Shown one piece after another: positions 1 to 7,629 of a DNA stretch of 16,750 nt. Position 1 is the first letter of the stretch. Every line of letters starts with the position of its first letter. The notes beneath the pieces were generated by a model. It made no database searches and had not been told where the DNA came from. It saw nothing but the letters and a program-made list of their open reading frames with translations. Location of the stretch: NCBI GenBank assembly GCA_043769275.1, contig JAYVJM010000087.1:1-16750 (forward strand), read 5' to 3'. Origin of the DNA: JAYVJM01 sp043769275 (GTDB lineage Bacteria; Pseudomonadota; Gammaproteobacteria; Pseudomonadales; UBA7239). The position numbers and the translations under genes were made by a program.

Positions 1-91
1 CCAAACGCTGTAGCTAGATTAGGCGTGTTCATAATTCAGACGATAACGTTGGCAGTTGCCTGAAGGTTTGGTGTCCAGAATTGACAGCACA
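1..91. other. Sequence of unknown origin replacing the FG-GAP continuation
   Basis: Up to about position 92 (reading the minus strand) the left-edge protein follows an FG-GAP-like pattern ending in LGDID, where GDG would be expected next. From there to the stop at 36 the codons give 18 residues with no pattern, and no ORF of note covers 1-91. The change is abrupt and suggests a junction from insertion, deletion or rearrangement. I do not recognise the sequence left of it. Confidence 0.4.
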
Positions 92-174
92 TGTCAATGT
101 CACCGAGTGTGGCCACGCTGTAGCCAAGCCCACCGGCCTTGCGGTCACCCGTTACACGATTAATTAAATACGGG

Positions 175-490
175 TCTTGTGGAAAAGGATCGACATCATT
201 GCCCAAATCATCATTGTCATTGTCTATATCCAATGTCAGGCCGGAACTTTTTTGACAGAGATCATCACAAGCCGTATTCCAGCTATCCGGTTCGCCATCG
301 GCATCGGTATCAACTGCTGCGGCTCGATTTAACGGAAAAGCATCACCCTCGTTTTTAGCGCCATCGTTGTCCTTGTCCGCGTCACAGGCATCGCCTATGC
401 CGTCTTTATCGGTATCGGTTTGATCGACGTTTTTGTCACTGCGGCAATTGTCTTGATCATTGAGAACGCCGTCATTATCGTTATCGTCAA
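175..490 (-). repeat. Thrombospondin type 3-like calcium-binding repeat segment
   Basis: This part of the left-edge gene encodes clustered DxDxDG-type units (DDNDNDGVLND, DTDKDGIGDACD, DADKDNDGAKNEGD, DTDADGEPDSW, DIDNDNDDLGNDVDPFP) with paired cysteines between them. This is the pattern of thrombospondin type 3 or OmpA-linker calcium-binding repeats. In bacterial secreted proteins such segments usually separate a repeat domain from a C-terminal domain. Confidence 0.75.
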
Positions 491-1581
491 ACAAATAACG
501 CACGACGGCAAAATCGGTGCTGGCACTGCCCGCACTGGTTCCCGCGACAAGTACTTGCCCATTGGCCTGCTGGAACATGCTGTATGCCGCATCAACAGCC
601 GACCCCACTGGAGTGACAACAATCCCATCTCCATGCAAACTGGTATCTAGCGCACCATCGCTGTTGTAGCGCAGCAGCACAAAATCGCCATTGCTTGTAC
701 CCGCCACCAACAACTTGCCTTCCGGCTGCTGCACAACAGCCGTGGCCTCATCGTTCGCACCGTGAATATCGGTTAGCTGAATACCGCCCCTGCCAAACGT
801 CTTGTCCAGTGAGCCATTTTTGTTGTAACGCACCACGGCGATACTGCGACCATCATGGAGACTTTTGCTATATCCCACGGCCACCAGCTTGCCATCCGCC
901 TGCTGTATTAACGCGTTAATCACCGCATGACTTGACCCTAAGTTTGTGGTGACTGCACCCTTGCTGCCAAAGTTTTTATCTAACGTGCCGTTTGCGTTAT
1001 AACGCGCCAACGCAAAATCATTGCTTTCCTTCACGCCTTTCTTCACGGTGGCTTCGCCCGCCAGAACCAGCTTGCCATCGCTCTGCTCAATCATTGCGTA
1101 GGCGGCATCCATGCCGCCTGCAATATTTGTGGTCACCCAACCCTTACCGGCAAACGCCGTGTTCAATGAGCCATTAGCATTGAAACTCATCAACACAAAA
1201 TCGCTTGCATTAGCGCCGCTGCTCGTGGAGCCCGCCACCATCAACTTGCCGCTGCCCTTTTGTTGTAATGTGGCATAAGCGCGATCATTGTTGACTGTGG
1301 TTACCGTGGTGTCTTTGGGAATGTCTTTTGATGCAGATGGCGATGTTTTTTTTGGCTCCTCTTTTTTCGCTGGGATTTTTATCGTTTTGCTCACGCCGCC
1401 GAACGCAATGCCATTACCTGAACCAAAATGGGTGTCGCTTTTGCCGTCCTCGGTGTAGCACTGCAGCATAAAATCCTCATTGCCGCTGCCGGCTCTCCAG
1501 CCAACTACCAGCAAATGCCCACTCTTGAGCTGAAGTAGCGCCGTTGCCCTATCATCACCCGCACCTGTGCGCGTAATCACG

Positions 1582-1587
1582 CCCCCC
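1582..1587. other. C6/G6 homopolymer at the frameshift of the delta-60 repeat gene
   Basis: On the coding strand the codons read GGT GGG GGG CGT and run into a stop 9 codons later. Dropping one G restores GGC GTG ATT ACG, giving GGGVITRTGAGDDRATALLQ, which matches the repeat consensus exactly. The tract is therefore one base long relative to the functional frame. It could be decay, slip-strand variation or a base-calling error. Confidence 0.75.
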
Positions 1588-1922
1588 ACCATTCCCAAAG
1601 GTAGAATCAGCAGAGCCGTCAACGTTATAGCGCTGCAAAGCAAAATCATTATTGCCATTGAAATCACTGAATCCAGCCACAGCAATTTTGCCGTTTTTTT
1701 GTTGAATTACCGCCCGCGCATACTCATTGGCACCGCTAAAGTCGGCGATGACTTTGCCGTCACCACCAAACGAAGAATCAAGACTGCCAGCAACCGTCGC
1801 CCAAGCAGAAGAGGCGAAAGCAAATTGGGCGATGAAGAAGAAGAACAATAATATTCTACTCATGAAAGCTCCTTTTATTTTATTGTTGAATAACAGTCAC
1901 TGCGTTGTTTAGCGTTTTACTT

Positions 1923-3266
1923 TTATTTTGCTTTTTGGGTTATTGCCGTACCCGCCATCAATGCTTCAATTTCCACTACGGCTTTAGGTACGGCGTGGGT
2001 TAACACCCGATTACCTTCCTGAGTCACTATAACATCATCCTCTATCCGAATACCAATACCGCGCCATTTTTTGGCCACTGCGGTATTGTGCGGCGACACG
2101 TACAGGCCAGGCTCTACCGTCAGCACCATGCCAGCCTCCAGCGTTCGCCATTGGCCTGCGCACTTATAGACACCAACATCATGCACATCCATTCCCAACC
2201 AATGGCCTGCACGGTGCATATAAAAATCTCGATAAGCCCCTGTTTCGATCAGCTGATCCACATCTCCTTTTAACAGCCCCAACCGCACAAGACCTTGGGT
2301 AATTATCTGCACTGTAATTTCATGCGGCGCATTCCAGCGGCAGCCGGGCTTGATCAGATCAATGGCAGCTAGTTGTGCATCTAGCACCAGTTCGTACAGT
2401 GTTTTTTGCTCAGGGTTGAAAACGCCATTAACAGGAAAAGTGCGAGTGATGTCGGACGCATAAAACTCAAACTCACAACCCGCATCAATCAACACAAGAT
2501 CGCCGTCGCGCAATTCATCGCAATTTTCAACATAGTGAAGAATGCAGCCGTTAGCACCGCCTCCGACAATCGTTGTATAAGCAGGAGATCGTGCGCCATG
2601 CTGCACAAATGCGTGCAGCAACGTGGCTTCTAATTGATATTCCATCATCCCTGGTGCGCAAACCTGCATGGCGTTGCAGTGTGCCTCGCTGGAAATATCA
2701 GCCGCCTTTTGCATAAGCTGCAATTCCGCCTCACTTTTGAACAAACGCAATTCATGCAGGATACGGTGCAGGTCAAAAAACGCGCTCGGCGGCGTTACGC
2801 CAGAACGCCCTTTTGCGCGAATGACGTTGAGCCATTTCATGACACGGCAATCAAAACCATCGTCATGCCCCATTGTGTAATAGATGCGCTCGCAACCATC
2901 AAGTAGGCGGGGTAAAACTTCGTCCATGCGGCTATAGGGAAAAGCCTCGTTAGCGCCGTAATCGTTGCAAGCGCCTTCCTGCCCAGAACGGCGACCATCC
3001 CACAGCTCACGCTCCGGATCACGCTCGCGGCAAAACAAAACATATGAGCCTTGCTTACGATCTGGAATAAATACTGCCAGAGCATCCGGTTCATTAAAGC
3101 CGGTTAGATAATAAAAATCGCTGTCTTGCCGAAACAAATAGTGCGCGTCGTTATTGCGAATCACCTCATGTGCCGACTGAATAATGACGACGCTATTAGG
3201 CTCCATCAATGCCATTAAAGACGCACGGCGCGCTGCGAATTCTTTTTTAGGCAATGATAGCTTCAC
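1923..3266 (-). CDS. pepP: Xaa-Pro aminopeptidase (aminopeptidase P)
   Basis: This is a cytoplasmic metallopeptidase that removes an N-terminal residue preceding proline. It is 447 residues long, close to E. coli PepP. The N-terminal aminopeptidase P domain spans about 1-170 and the creatinase-like pita-bread catalytic domain about 175-430. All five metal ligands are visible: D261 (LIDAG), D272 (SDITRTFP), H355 (RAGHWLGMDVHD), E385 (VEPGLYV) and E409 (IRIEDD). The start is a GTG at 3266, preceded by GAGGAG at a spacing of 5; the GTG overlaps the TGA stop of the upstream UPF0149 gene, so the pair is probably translationally coupled. In E. coli the next gene would be ubiH; here the next gene is the unrelated delta-60 repeat gene. 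Confidence 0.96.
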   Translation of the reverse strand: MKLSLPKKEFAARRASLMALMEPNSVVIIQSAHEVIRNNDAHYLFRQDSDFYYLTGFNEPDALAVFIPDRKQGSYVLFCRERDPERELWDGRRSGQEGACNDYGANEAFPYSRMDEVLPRLLDGCERIYYTMGHDDGFDCRVMKWLNVIRAKGRSGVTPPSAFFDLHRILHELRLFKSEAELQLMQKAADISSEAHCNAMQVCAPGMMEYQLEATLLHAFVQHGARSPAYTTIVGGGANGCILHYVENCDELRDGDLVLIDAGCEFEFYASDITRTFPVNGVFNPEQKTLYELVLDAQLAAIDLIKPGCRWNAPHEITVQIITQGLVRLGLLKGDVDQLIETGAYRDFYMHRAGHWLGMDVHDVGVYKCAGQWRTLEAGMVLTVEPGLYVSPHNTAVAKKWRGIGIRIEDDVIVTQEGNRVLTHAVPKAVVEIEALMAGTAITQKAK

Positions 3267-3835
3267 ATAGACTCCTCACGTTTCTTTTTAACTGATGTAG
3301 CCTCAACTCGTTCAATGCCCAACAAGCAGTAAAGCTCGATCACTGCCAAGCGCAGATATTCACACAGCTCCATGAAATCAGCCTCATTGCTGTTAGCCTC
3401 AGCAGGGTTGTTATAATCTTTGTCGTCATCTAAGCGGCTAATGGCCGTGATATCTCGCAGCACATCTTCATCTTCCGGACTCAAGGGTCGCTTAATATAG
3501 GCAAACCCAGCAATAAACGCCTCAGTCCAATTAGCCAGAGCCTTGGCTCGGACAGATAAAAACTCGTCCCCATCAGGTATCAAAGGCTGAAACCCACAAT
3601 CACTATCGGCCAGCTCCTGCACGCAAATTGTGTATAAAGCAACGAGCATTTCATCATGCGAATCTATGCTGATGCCCCCAATGCTCTCACTTAACCGCAC
3701 AAACCAGCCATCATCATTGGGCGAAAGACCGGCACAGGCAAGCCCGATAATTGCACCGTGTAGCGTGTCAGCGACGACAAGCATCTTTAGCGCATGCAGG
3801 CGCTCGCTTAATTGTTGATAGGTAATAAAAGACAC
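3263..3835 (-). CDS. ygfB: UPF0149 (YgfB/YecA) family protein
   Basis: This 190-residue acidic, mostly helical protein has the family's N-terminal pattern (LHGAIIGLACAGL at about 26-38), central FIAGFAYIKRPLSPEDEDVLRDI and a C-terminal helix EADFMELCEYLRLAVIELY. The family is found upstream of pepP in many Gammaproteobacteria. YgfB in Pseudomonas aeruginosa has been linked to regulation of ampDh3 and beta-lactam resistance; whether that holds here is unknown. The start is GTG at 3835 with GAGG at a spacing of about 7. The stop overlaps the pepP start, so the two genes form an operon. It is transcribed away from the zapA operon. Confidence 0.92.
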   Translation of the reverse strand: MSFITYQQLSERLHALKMLVVADTLHGAIIGLACAGLSPNDDGWFVRLSESIGGISIDSHDEMLVALYTICVQELADSDCGFQPLIPDGDEFLSVRAKALANWTEAFIAGFAYIKRPLSPEDEDVLRDITAISRLDDDKDYNNPAEANSNEADFMELCEYLRLAVIELYCLLGIERVEATSVKKKREESM

Positions 3836-4037
3836 AGAAAAACCTCACCTTCTATTGCCATAAGCGCCAGAAAAGACGCAGACAAGGAAAGCCATCCTAC
3901 CAAACTTGTGCGTTATGTACGTGCTTTTTGAGACTACGACAGACTACTGGAAAGGCAGAACTTCAAGATGCACGCCTGAAAACATTATCTACATCAAAGG
4001 GTTGCAGGAAATAATTGCATACTTTCTCTAACTTTCA

Positions 4038-4066
4038 TTGACCGCCTATGACACGAACACTATAGT
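4038..4066 (+). promoter_or_regulatory. Sigma70-type promoter for the TIGR02449-zapA operon
   Basis: TTGACC (4038-4043) matches the -35 consensus at 5 of 6, followed by a 17-bp spacer and TATAGT (4061-4066), 5 of 6 for the -10. Transcription would start near 4073, leaving a short leader of about 27 nt before the ATG at 4100. This is the best promoter match I found in the window. Confidence 0.7.
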
Positions 4067-4099
4067 TGTGACTTAATTGTACAGCTTGGATTTATCTTG

Positions 4100-4357
4100 A
4101 TGAGTGCAGAACAATTTAGGACGCTGGAGCAGCAAATCGATCAAATGATCTATCGCTGCCAACAGTTGGAACAAGAAAATAACCGCCTACTGAAACTCGA
4201 AACGAGCTGGAAAAAAGAACGAGGGCAGTTGATTGACAAAAATGAACTTGCACGCAGTCGAGTCGAAGCGATGATTCACCGCCTACAAGCACTGGAGCGA
4301 GAATACGGCGCAGGTGACGGCAGTGAGCCGTTAACCGTTGGGAACACACTGCCATGA
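4100..4357 (+). CDS. TIGR02449 family small coiled-coil protein
   Basis: An 85-residue hydrophilic protein made almost wholly of heptad-like helix (EQQIDQMIYRCQQLEQENNRLL, then VEAMIHRLQALERE), giving a coiled coil over about residues 5-70. The position directly upstream of zapA and the size fit the TIGR02449 family, often annotated as a ZapB-like cell division protein; the ZapB-like role is an inference from shape and neighbourhood. A TTG codon lies just before the ATG at 4100; I choose the ATG. The stop codon overlaps the zapA start (ATGA at 4354-4357), which implies translational coupling. Confidence 0.85.
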   Translation: MSAEQFRTLEQQIDQMIYRCQQLEQENNRLLKLETSWKKERGQLIDKNELARSRVEAMIHRLQALEREYGAGDGSEPLTVGNTLP

Positions 4358-4653
4358 CTAATCTTTTCACTGTGCGTGTACGCATTCTTGAAAACGACTA
4401 CCAAATAGCCTGCCCTCCACAAGAAAAGGAAGCGTTAATTACCGCTGCTCGCTACTTGGACGACAAAATGCGTGCAATTAAATCAAGCGGCAACGTGATT
4501 GGTGTTGAGCGAGTGGCAGTGATGGCGGGGCTAAATATTGCGCATGATTTATTGCGGAAAGACAGCAGCTCACGTGGCGACGATGAAGTCATTCAACGTC
4601 TAGCAGACAAAATCGTTCACGCGCTGGGCAATCAGGCGCAACTGGAGCTCTAG
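4354..4653 (+). CDS. zapA: Cell division protein ZapA
   Basis: ZapA binds and bundles FtsZ protofilaments at midcell. The 99-residue protein has the family's N-terminal beta part (TVRVRILENDYQIACPPQEKEALITAARYLDDKM) with the typical conserved AA..LD.kMr, then ERVAVMAGLNIAHDLL and a C-terminal coiled coil. The length is close to that of known ZapA proteins. It is translationally coupled to the coiled-coil gene upstream. In many Gammaproteobacteria the 6S RNA gene (ssrS) and ygfA follow zapA; here zapA is followed after only 46 bp by the convergent end of psd. Confidence 0.95.
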   Translation: MTNLFTVRVRILENDYQIACPPQEKEALITAARYLDDKMRAIKSSGNVIGVERVAVMAGLNIAHDLLRKDSSSRGDDEVIQRLADKIVHALGNQAQLEL

Positions 4654-4699
4654 GGCAATGCCTTTGACCCTACGGCTCCCCCGTCGGCCACATCAGAAT

Positions 4700-5608
4700 T
4701 TAATCAATTATTGGAACGGCTGCACCTTCTGCTTTCGACGGTGCACTGCTTACATCCGCCAGTGCCTCACCCATACGCAACACATCACCCGCTTGCCTCT
4801 TCCATGCCAATCCACTGCTATTGCGAAACAACACAACAACCGTTGAACCTAAGATAAAACGACCCATTTCAGCCGCCTTAGCCAGTTCAATAACCGGCGT
4901 TGGCTCACTGTAATCCGCATCTTCTATACGGCGTAAACGAGGCGTTACGCGACCACTCCAAACCGTATCAATACCCGCTACGATCATTGCGCCTACCAAT
5001 ACCAACGCCATTTCCCCGTATTCCGTCTCAAAAATGCTCACTAAGCGCTCATTGCGTGCAAACAAGCGCGGTACATTTTCAGTGGTCACTGCATTAACAG
5101 AAAATAAATCGCCTGGCACATAAATACTTCGCCGTAATTTACCCGCCACCGGCATATGTACACGGTGATAATTGCGGGGCGCAAGATAAATAGTCGCAAA
5201 AAGTCCGTCATCAAATAACTGCGCCAGTTGATGATCACCACCTAATAATTCCAAGGTGGTGTATGCCTGCCCTTTGGCCTGAAAAATACGGCCTGCCGCG
5301 ACACTGCCAATTTGGCTCACGCTGCCATCAGCCGGACTAGCCACCGCTTCCTTGCATATAGGCCGCAAGCCCTCCGCCAACGGGCGTGTAAAAAAGCTAT
5401 TGAAATTGCGATACAGGGTGTAATCCGGCTGCGCTGCTTCACTCATATCCACATTAAAGTGGTCAATAAATCTTCTAATCAAAAAGTTTTTAAGCCAAGG
5501 CATATCGTTATCAGCCAGCCAGCCGACTGCCCGCGACAAACACTGCTTCGGTAAGGCATATTGCAGGCCAACAAATACTTTCTGTGTAAGCGCAGATAGA
5601 GTGCTCAT
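4700..5608 (-). CDS. psd: Phosphatidylserine decarboxylase proenzyme
   Basis: Psd converts phosphatidylserine to phosphatidylethanolamine at the inner membrane and is a pyruvoyl enzyme made by self-cleavage. The 302-residue proenzyme shows the LGST processing site at residues 253-256 (cleavage expected between G254 and S255) and the conserved SPADGSV (D94) and YHRVHMP (H148, H151) motifs needed for processing and catalysis in the family. The end after the ST motif (about 47 residues) is normal for the small alpha subunit. The ATG at 5608 overlaps the TGA of rhdA, so expression is probably coupled. It converges with zapA. Confidence 0.96.
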   Translation of the reverse strand: MSTLSALTQKVFVGLQYALPKQCLSRAVGWLADNDMPWLKNFLIRRFIDHFNVDMSEAAQPDYTLYRNFNSFFTRPLAEGLRPICKEAVASPADGSVSQIGSVAAGRIFQAKGQAYTTLELLGGDHQLAQLFDDGLFATIYLAPRNYHRVHMPVAGKLRRSIYVPGDLFSVNAVTTENVPRLFARNERLVSIFETEYGEMALVLVGAMIVAGIDTVWSGRVTPRLRRIEDADYSEPTPVIELAKAAEMGRFILGSTVVVLFRNSSGLAWKRQAGDVLRMGEALADVSSAPSKAEGAAVPIID

Positions 5609-6423
5609 TGAGGATTTTCTCCGACAGTAACAGGTAAATCGTCACGATTGCCCCATTCAGACCAAGAGCCATCATAGGCTCGGATGCGGGGATAAGATAG
5701 GCTTTTAGCGGCTATATAACTCACGCCTGAGCGTCTATGCGTTTGGCAGTGGGTGACGATATTTTTATCTGCCGTGATACCGTGCGCGCCCAGAAAACCA
5801 GCAAGATCGGTACGCAAACGCAAGCCACGTGTTTTATCAAGCAAGTCTGTCCATTCACACCAAACAGCGCCAGGAATATGCCCACCACGCGCCGATCGAG
5901 CCGCTACGCCCGTGTACTCATCGCGTGAACGCACATCCCAAACCAAGAAGTCACGATCGTTTAAATGCGCAAGAATTTCATCACAATTCACAGAATACGC
6001 ACGGCTGACATCAAGCGAAACTCGCTGTGCATGCGGGCTATTTTCGCCAGACTGCATGGGCAAGCCGCCCGCTATCCACGCCGTTTTACCGCCGTTCAAG
6101 AACGAATAGTTTTTATGGCCAACACTGTCAAGTATCCAAATAAAACGACCCGCCCACGACCCGCCTTCATCGTCATAACACACAAGGTGAGTATCTGGCT
6201 TTAAACCAATTTTGCTAAAAAGTGCAGACAACTGCTCCGCTGCAGGCAATCTGCCAATGACAGGCTTCGTGTCAACAAGTAAATCCGCTGTATTAATATG
6301 AATAGCATGTGGAACATGTGCCGTACGGTAGTCGCCCAAGGAGCACAAATCGACTATCAACAGACGCTCATCTAAAGGCTTAGAGTGGAGATTTTCAGGC
6401 TCAAGCAACAAGGGTAAATTCAT
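5605..6423 (-). CDS. rhdA: Thiosulfate sulfurtransferase (rhodanese), two-domain
   Basis: A 272-residue tandem-domain rhodanese that moves sulfane sulfur from thiosulfate to thiophilic acceptors. The N-terminal domain (about 1-125) is the inactive copy. The C-terminal domain (about 140-265) carries the catalytic C226 in the loop CQTHRRS, like the CQTHHRS loop of Azotobacter vinelandii RhdA and unlike the CG.GV loop of SseA-type enzymes. VWDVRSRDEY and GGHIPGAVWCEW are the usual flanking motifs. The rhodanese-psd pair is also found in Pseudomonas. It starts at ATG 6423, 30 bp after pip, and is likely in one transcript pip-rhdA-psd. Confidence 0.93.
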   Translation of the reverse strand: MNLPLLLEPENLHSKPLDERLLIVDLCSLGDYRTAHVPHAIHINTADLLVDTKPVIGRLPAAEQLSALFSKIGLKPDTHLVCYDDEGGSWAGRFIWILDSVGHKNYSFLNGGKTAWIAGGLPMQSGENSPHAQRVSLDVSRAYSVNCDEILAHLNDRDFLVWDVRSRDEYTGVAARSARGGHIPGAVWCEWTDLLDKTRGLRLRTDLAGFLGAHGITADKNIVTHCQTHRRSGVSYIAAKSLSYPRIRAYDGSWSEWGNRDDLPVTVGENPQ

Positions 6424-6453
6424 AGATAGTCCAGCAAACGCACAATAGAGAGA

Positions 6454-7431
6454 TCAGCAGGCACTTTCCGTATTGTCTGGCTGAAGTTTTCTAGCCATGT
6501 CGCGGGTGGCGCGTATCAGCGCATCTGTAATGCCGTGTTCGACGGCTGCGTGACCCGCCTCACGCACGATGCGCAACTCAGAAGCAGGCCAAGCGTGTTG
6601 CAGTGCCGTAGCACCAGATAACCGACAAAGCATGTCATAACGTCCGTGCACCATAATACTGGGGATGCCGTGCAAACGCTCGACATTCTGCAGTATCTGG
6701 TTTTCATCAATAAAGGCGCGTTGAGAAAAATAATGTGCCTCAATACGCGCAATAGCCAGTGCTGTGCGCAAGTCTGAAAACTGCTCCAAGATGTCGTGGC
6801 CAGGGTGGAGAGTCGAACAGCGCGCCTCCCACAATGCCCATGCCTTGGCCGCTCCCATGCAACTTAGCTCATCACCGCTGGTGAGAATATCAAGGTAAGC
6901 GAGTACTGGATTATTTTTCTGAGGATGCGCACGCAGTGGTTGCAGGAAATCCTCCCAATAATCAGGGTAAAAATGATTGAGGCCGTCACGATAAATCCAG
7001 TCAATATCCGACTGACGACATAAAAAAACACCCCGCAAAATCAACGCAGATACTCGCTGCGGATACTGCTGGGCATACAAAAGCGCCAAAGTAGACCCCC
7101 ATGAACCACCAAACAACAACCACTTTTCCAATCCCAAACGCTGGCGTATTACTTCCATATCGGCCAATAAATGCGCTGTGGTATTGTCGACAAGCCCCGC
7201 GTGCGGCGTTGAACGACCCGCACCGCGCTGATCGTACAAAATAATACGGTACTGCTCAGGATCAAAAAAACAGCGGCTCGTTCTCGCACAGCCTATACCG
7301 GGCCCTCCATGCAAATACAAAACAGGAATACCGTTAGGTTCTCCACACTCTTCCAAATACACTTCATGCAAAGCATCGAGCTTAAATCGCTCTGTGCGAT
7401 AGGGCTTGATGTCAGGGTATGGGGTAAACAT
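6454..7431 (-). CDS. pip: Proline iminopeptidase
   Basis: An alpha/beta-hydrolase (peptidase family S33) that removes N-terminal proline from peptides. In 325 residues it shows HGGPG (41-45, oxyanion region), the nucleophile S110 in GGSWGS, D266 in VHGRYDMLC and H294 in EAGHAA. I choose the ATG at 7431, because GGGAGG lies about 6 bp before it and the protein then begins MFTPYPDIKPYRTERFKLD, as in family members; an ATG 54 bp upstream would add a residue stretch without a good ribosome site. It is divergent from the ABC importer genes and is the likely first gene of pip-rhdA-psd. With PepP in the same window, it fits use of proline-rich peptides. Confidence 0.95.
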   Translation of the reverse strand: MFTPYPDIKPYRTERFKLDALHEVYLEECGEPNGIPVLYLHGGPGIGCARTSRCFFDPEQYRIILYDQRGAGRSTPHAGLVDNTTAHLLADMEVIRQRLGLEKWLLFGGSWGSTLALLYAQQYPQRVSALILRGVFLCRQSDIDWIYRDGLNHFYPDYWEDFLQPLRAHPQKNNPVLAYLDILTSGDELSCMGAAKAWALWEARCSTLHPGHDILEQFSDLRTALAIARIEAHYFSQRAFIDENQILQNVERLHGIPSIMVHGRYDMLCRLSGATALQHAWPASELRIVREAGHAAVEHGITDALIRATRDMARKLQPDNTESAC

Positions 7432-7629
7432 GATGCCTCCCGCTCTGGGGCTTAAGCTTAATAGGCTAAATGTAGCACTTAGCACCCATCAAGATACAGG
7501 CAGTGCCAGCTTGCCGAAGCAATGATAATTCCCATATTGTTTACTTTGTCATGGAGGAATCATTGCGAGTTAAGCAAAGAAAAACGCATAATTCCCCATG
7601 AAAAACCACTTAACAAAGGCACAAGCAAC

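Larger units (their letters stand above)
36..1863 (-). pseudogene. Secreted delta-60 repeat / thrombospondin type 3 repeat protein, frameshifted and 3'-disrupted
   Basis: The start is the ATG at 1863, preceded by AAGGAG. A hydrophobic leader with a likely cleavage after ASSAWA (about residue 22) predicts export. Seven repeats of about 55 residues follow, each shaped like LDxxFGxxG...A...Q.dGKl.vaG...DFa..RYn.dGs, which is the delta-60 (beta-propeller-like) pattern. Residues about 457-562 are Asp-rich DxDxDG units (thrombospondin type 3, calcium-binding by family knowledge). The end, GYSVATLGDID, looks like the start of an FG-GAP repeat, after which the sequence loses the pattern. The reading frame breaks at a run of six C (1582-1587, G6 on the coding strand): the first frame stops at 1555, and the repeat pattern continues in the other frame if one G is removed. 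Corrected length is 608 codons. A surface or secreted adhesin-like role is inferred; no enzyme motif is seen. A sequencing error in the G run is an alternative to true decay. Confidence 0.8.

Noticed and set aside
420..650. Plus-strand ORFs opposite the left-edge repeat gene, including ones of 74-94 codons
   Set aside because: The minus strand shows a clear repeat pattern and Asp-rich codons read in antisense give hydrophobic or basic pseudo-proteins; these are shadows.
4640..4700. Possible remnant of 6S RNA and a TAGGG/CCCTA hairpin after zapA
   Set aside because: Only 46 bp are available, I could not align it to 6S by eye, and the 5-bp stem with a 12-nt loop lacks a U-run.
7432..7629. Promoters for the divergent pip and yejE genes
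   Set aside because: TTGCCG/CATATT on plus and TTGATG on minus were seen, but hexamer matches (4 of 6) or spacing are too weak to call.
7522..7629. Remnant of yejB or an N-terminal extension of the permease
   Set aside because: The in-frame translation of this stretch shows no permease features, and YejE homology begins at 7630.
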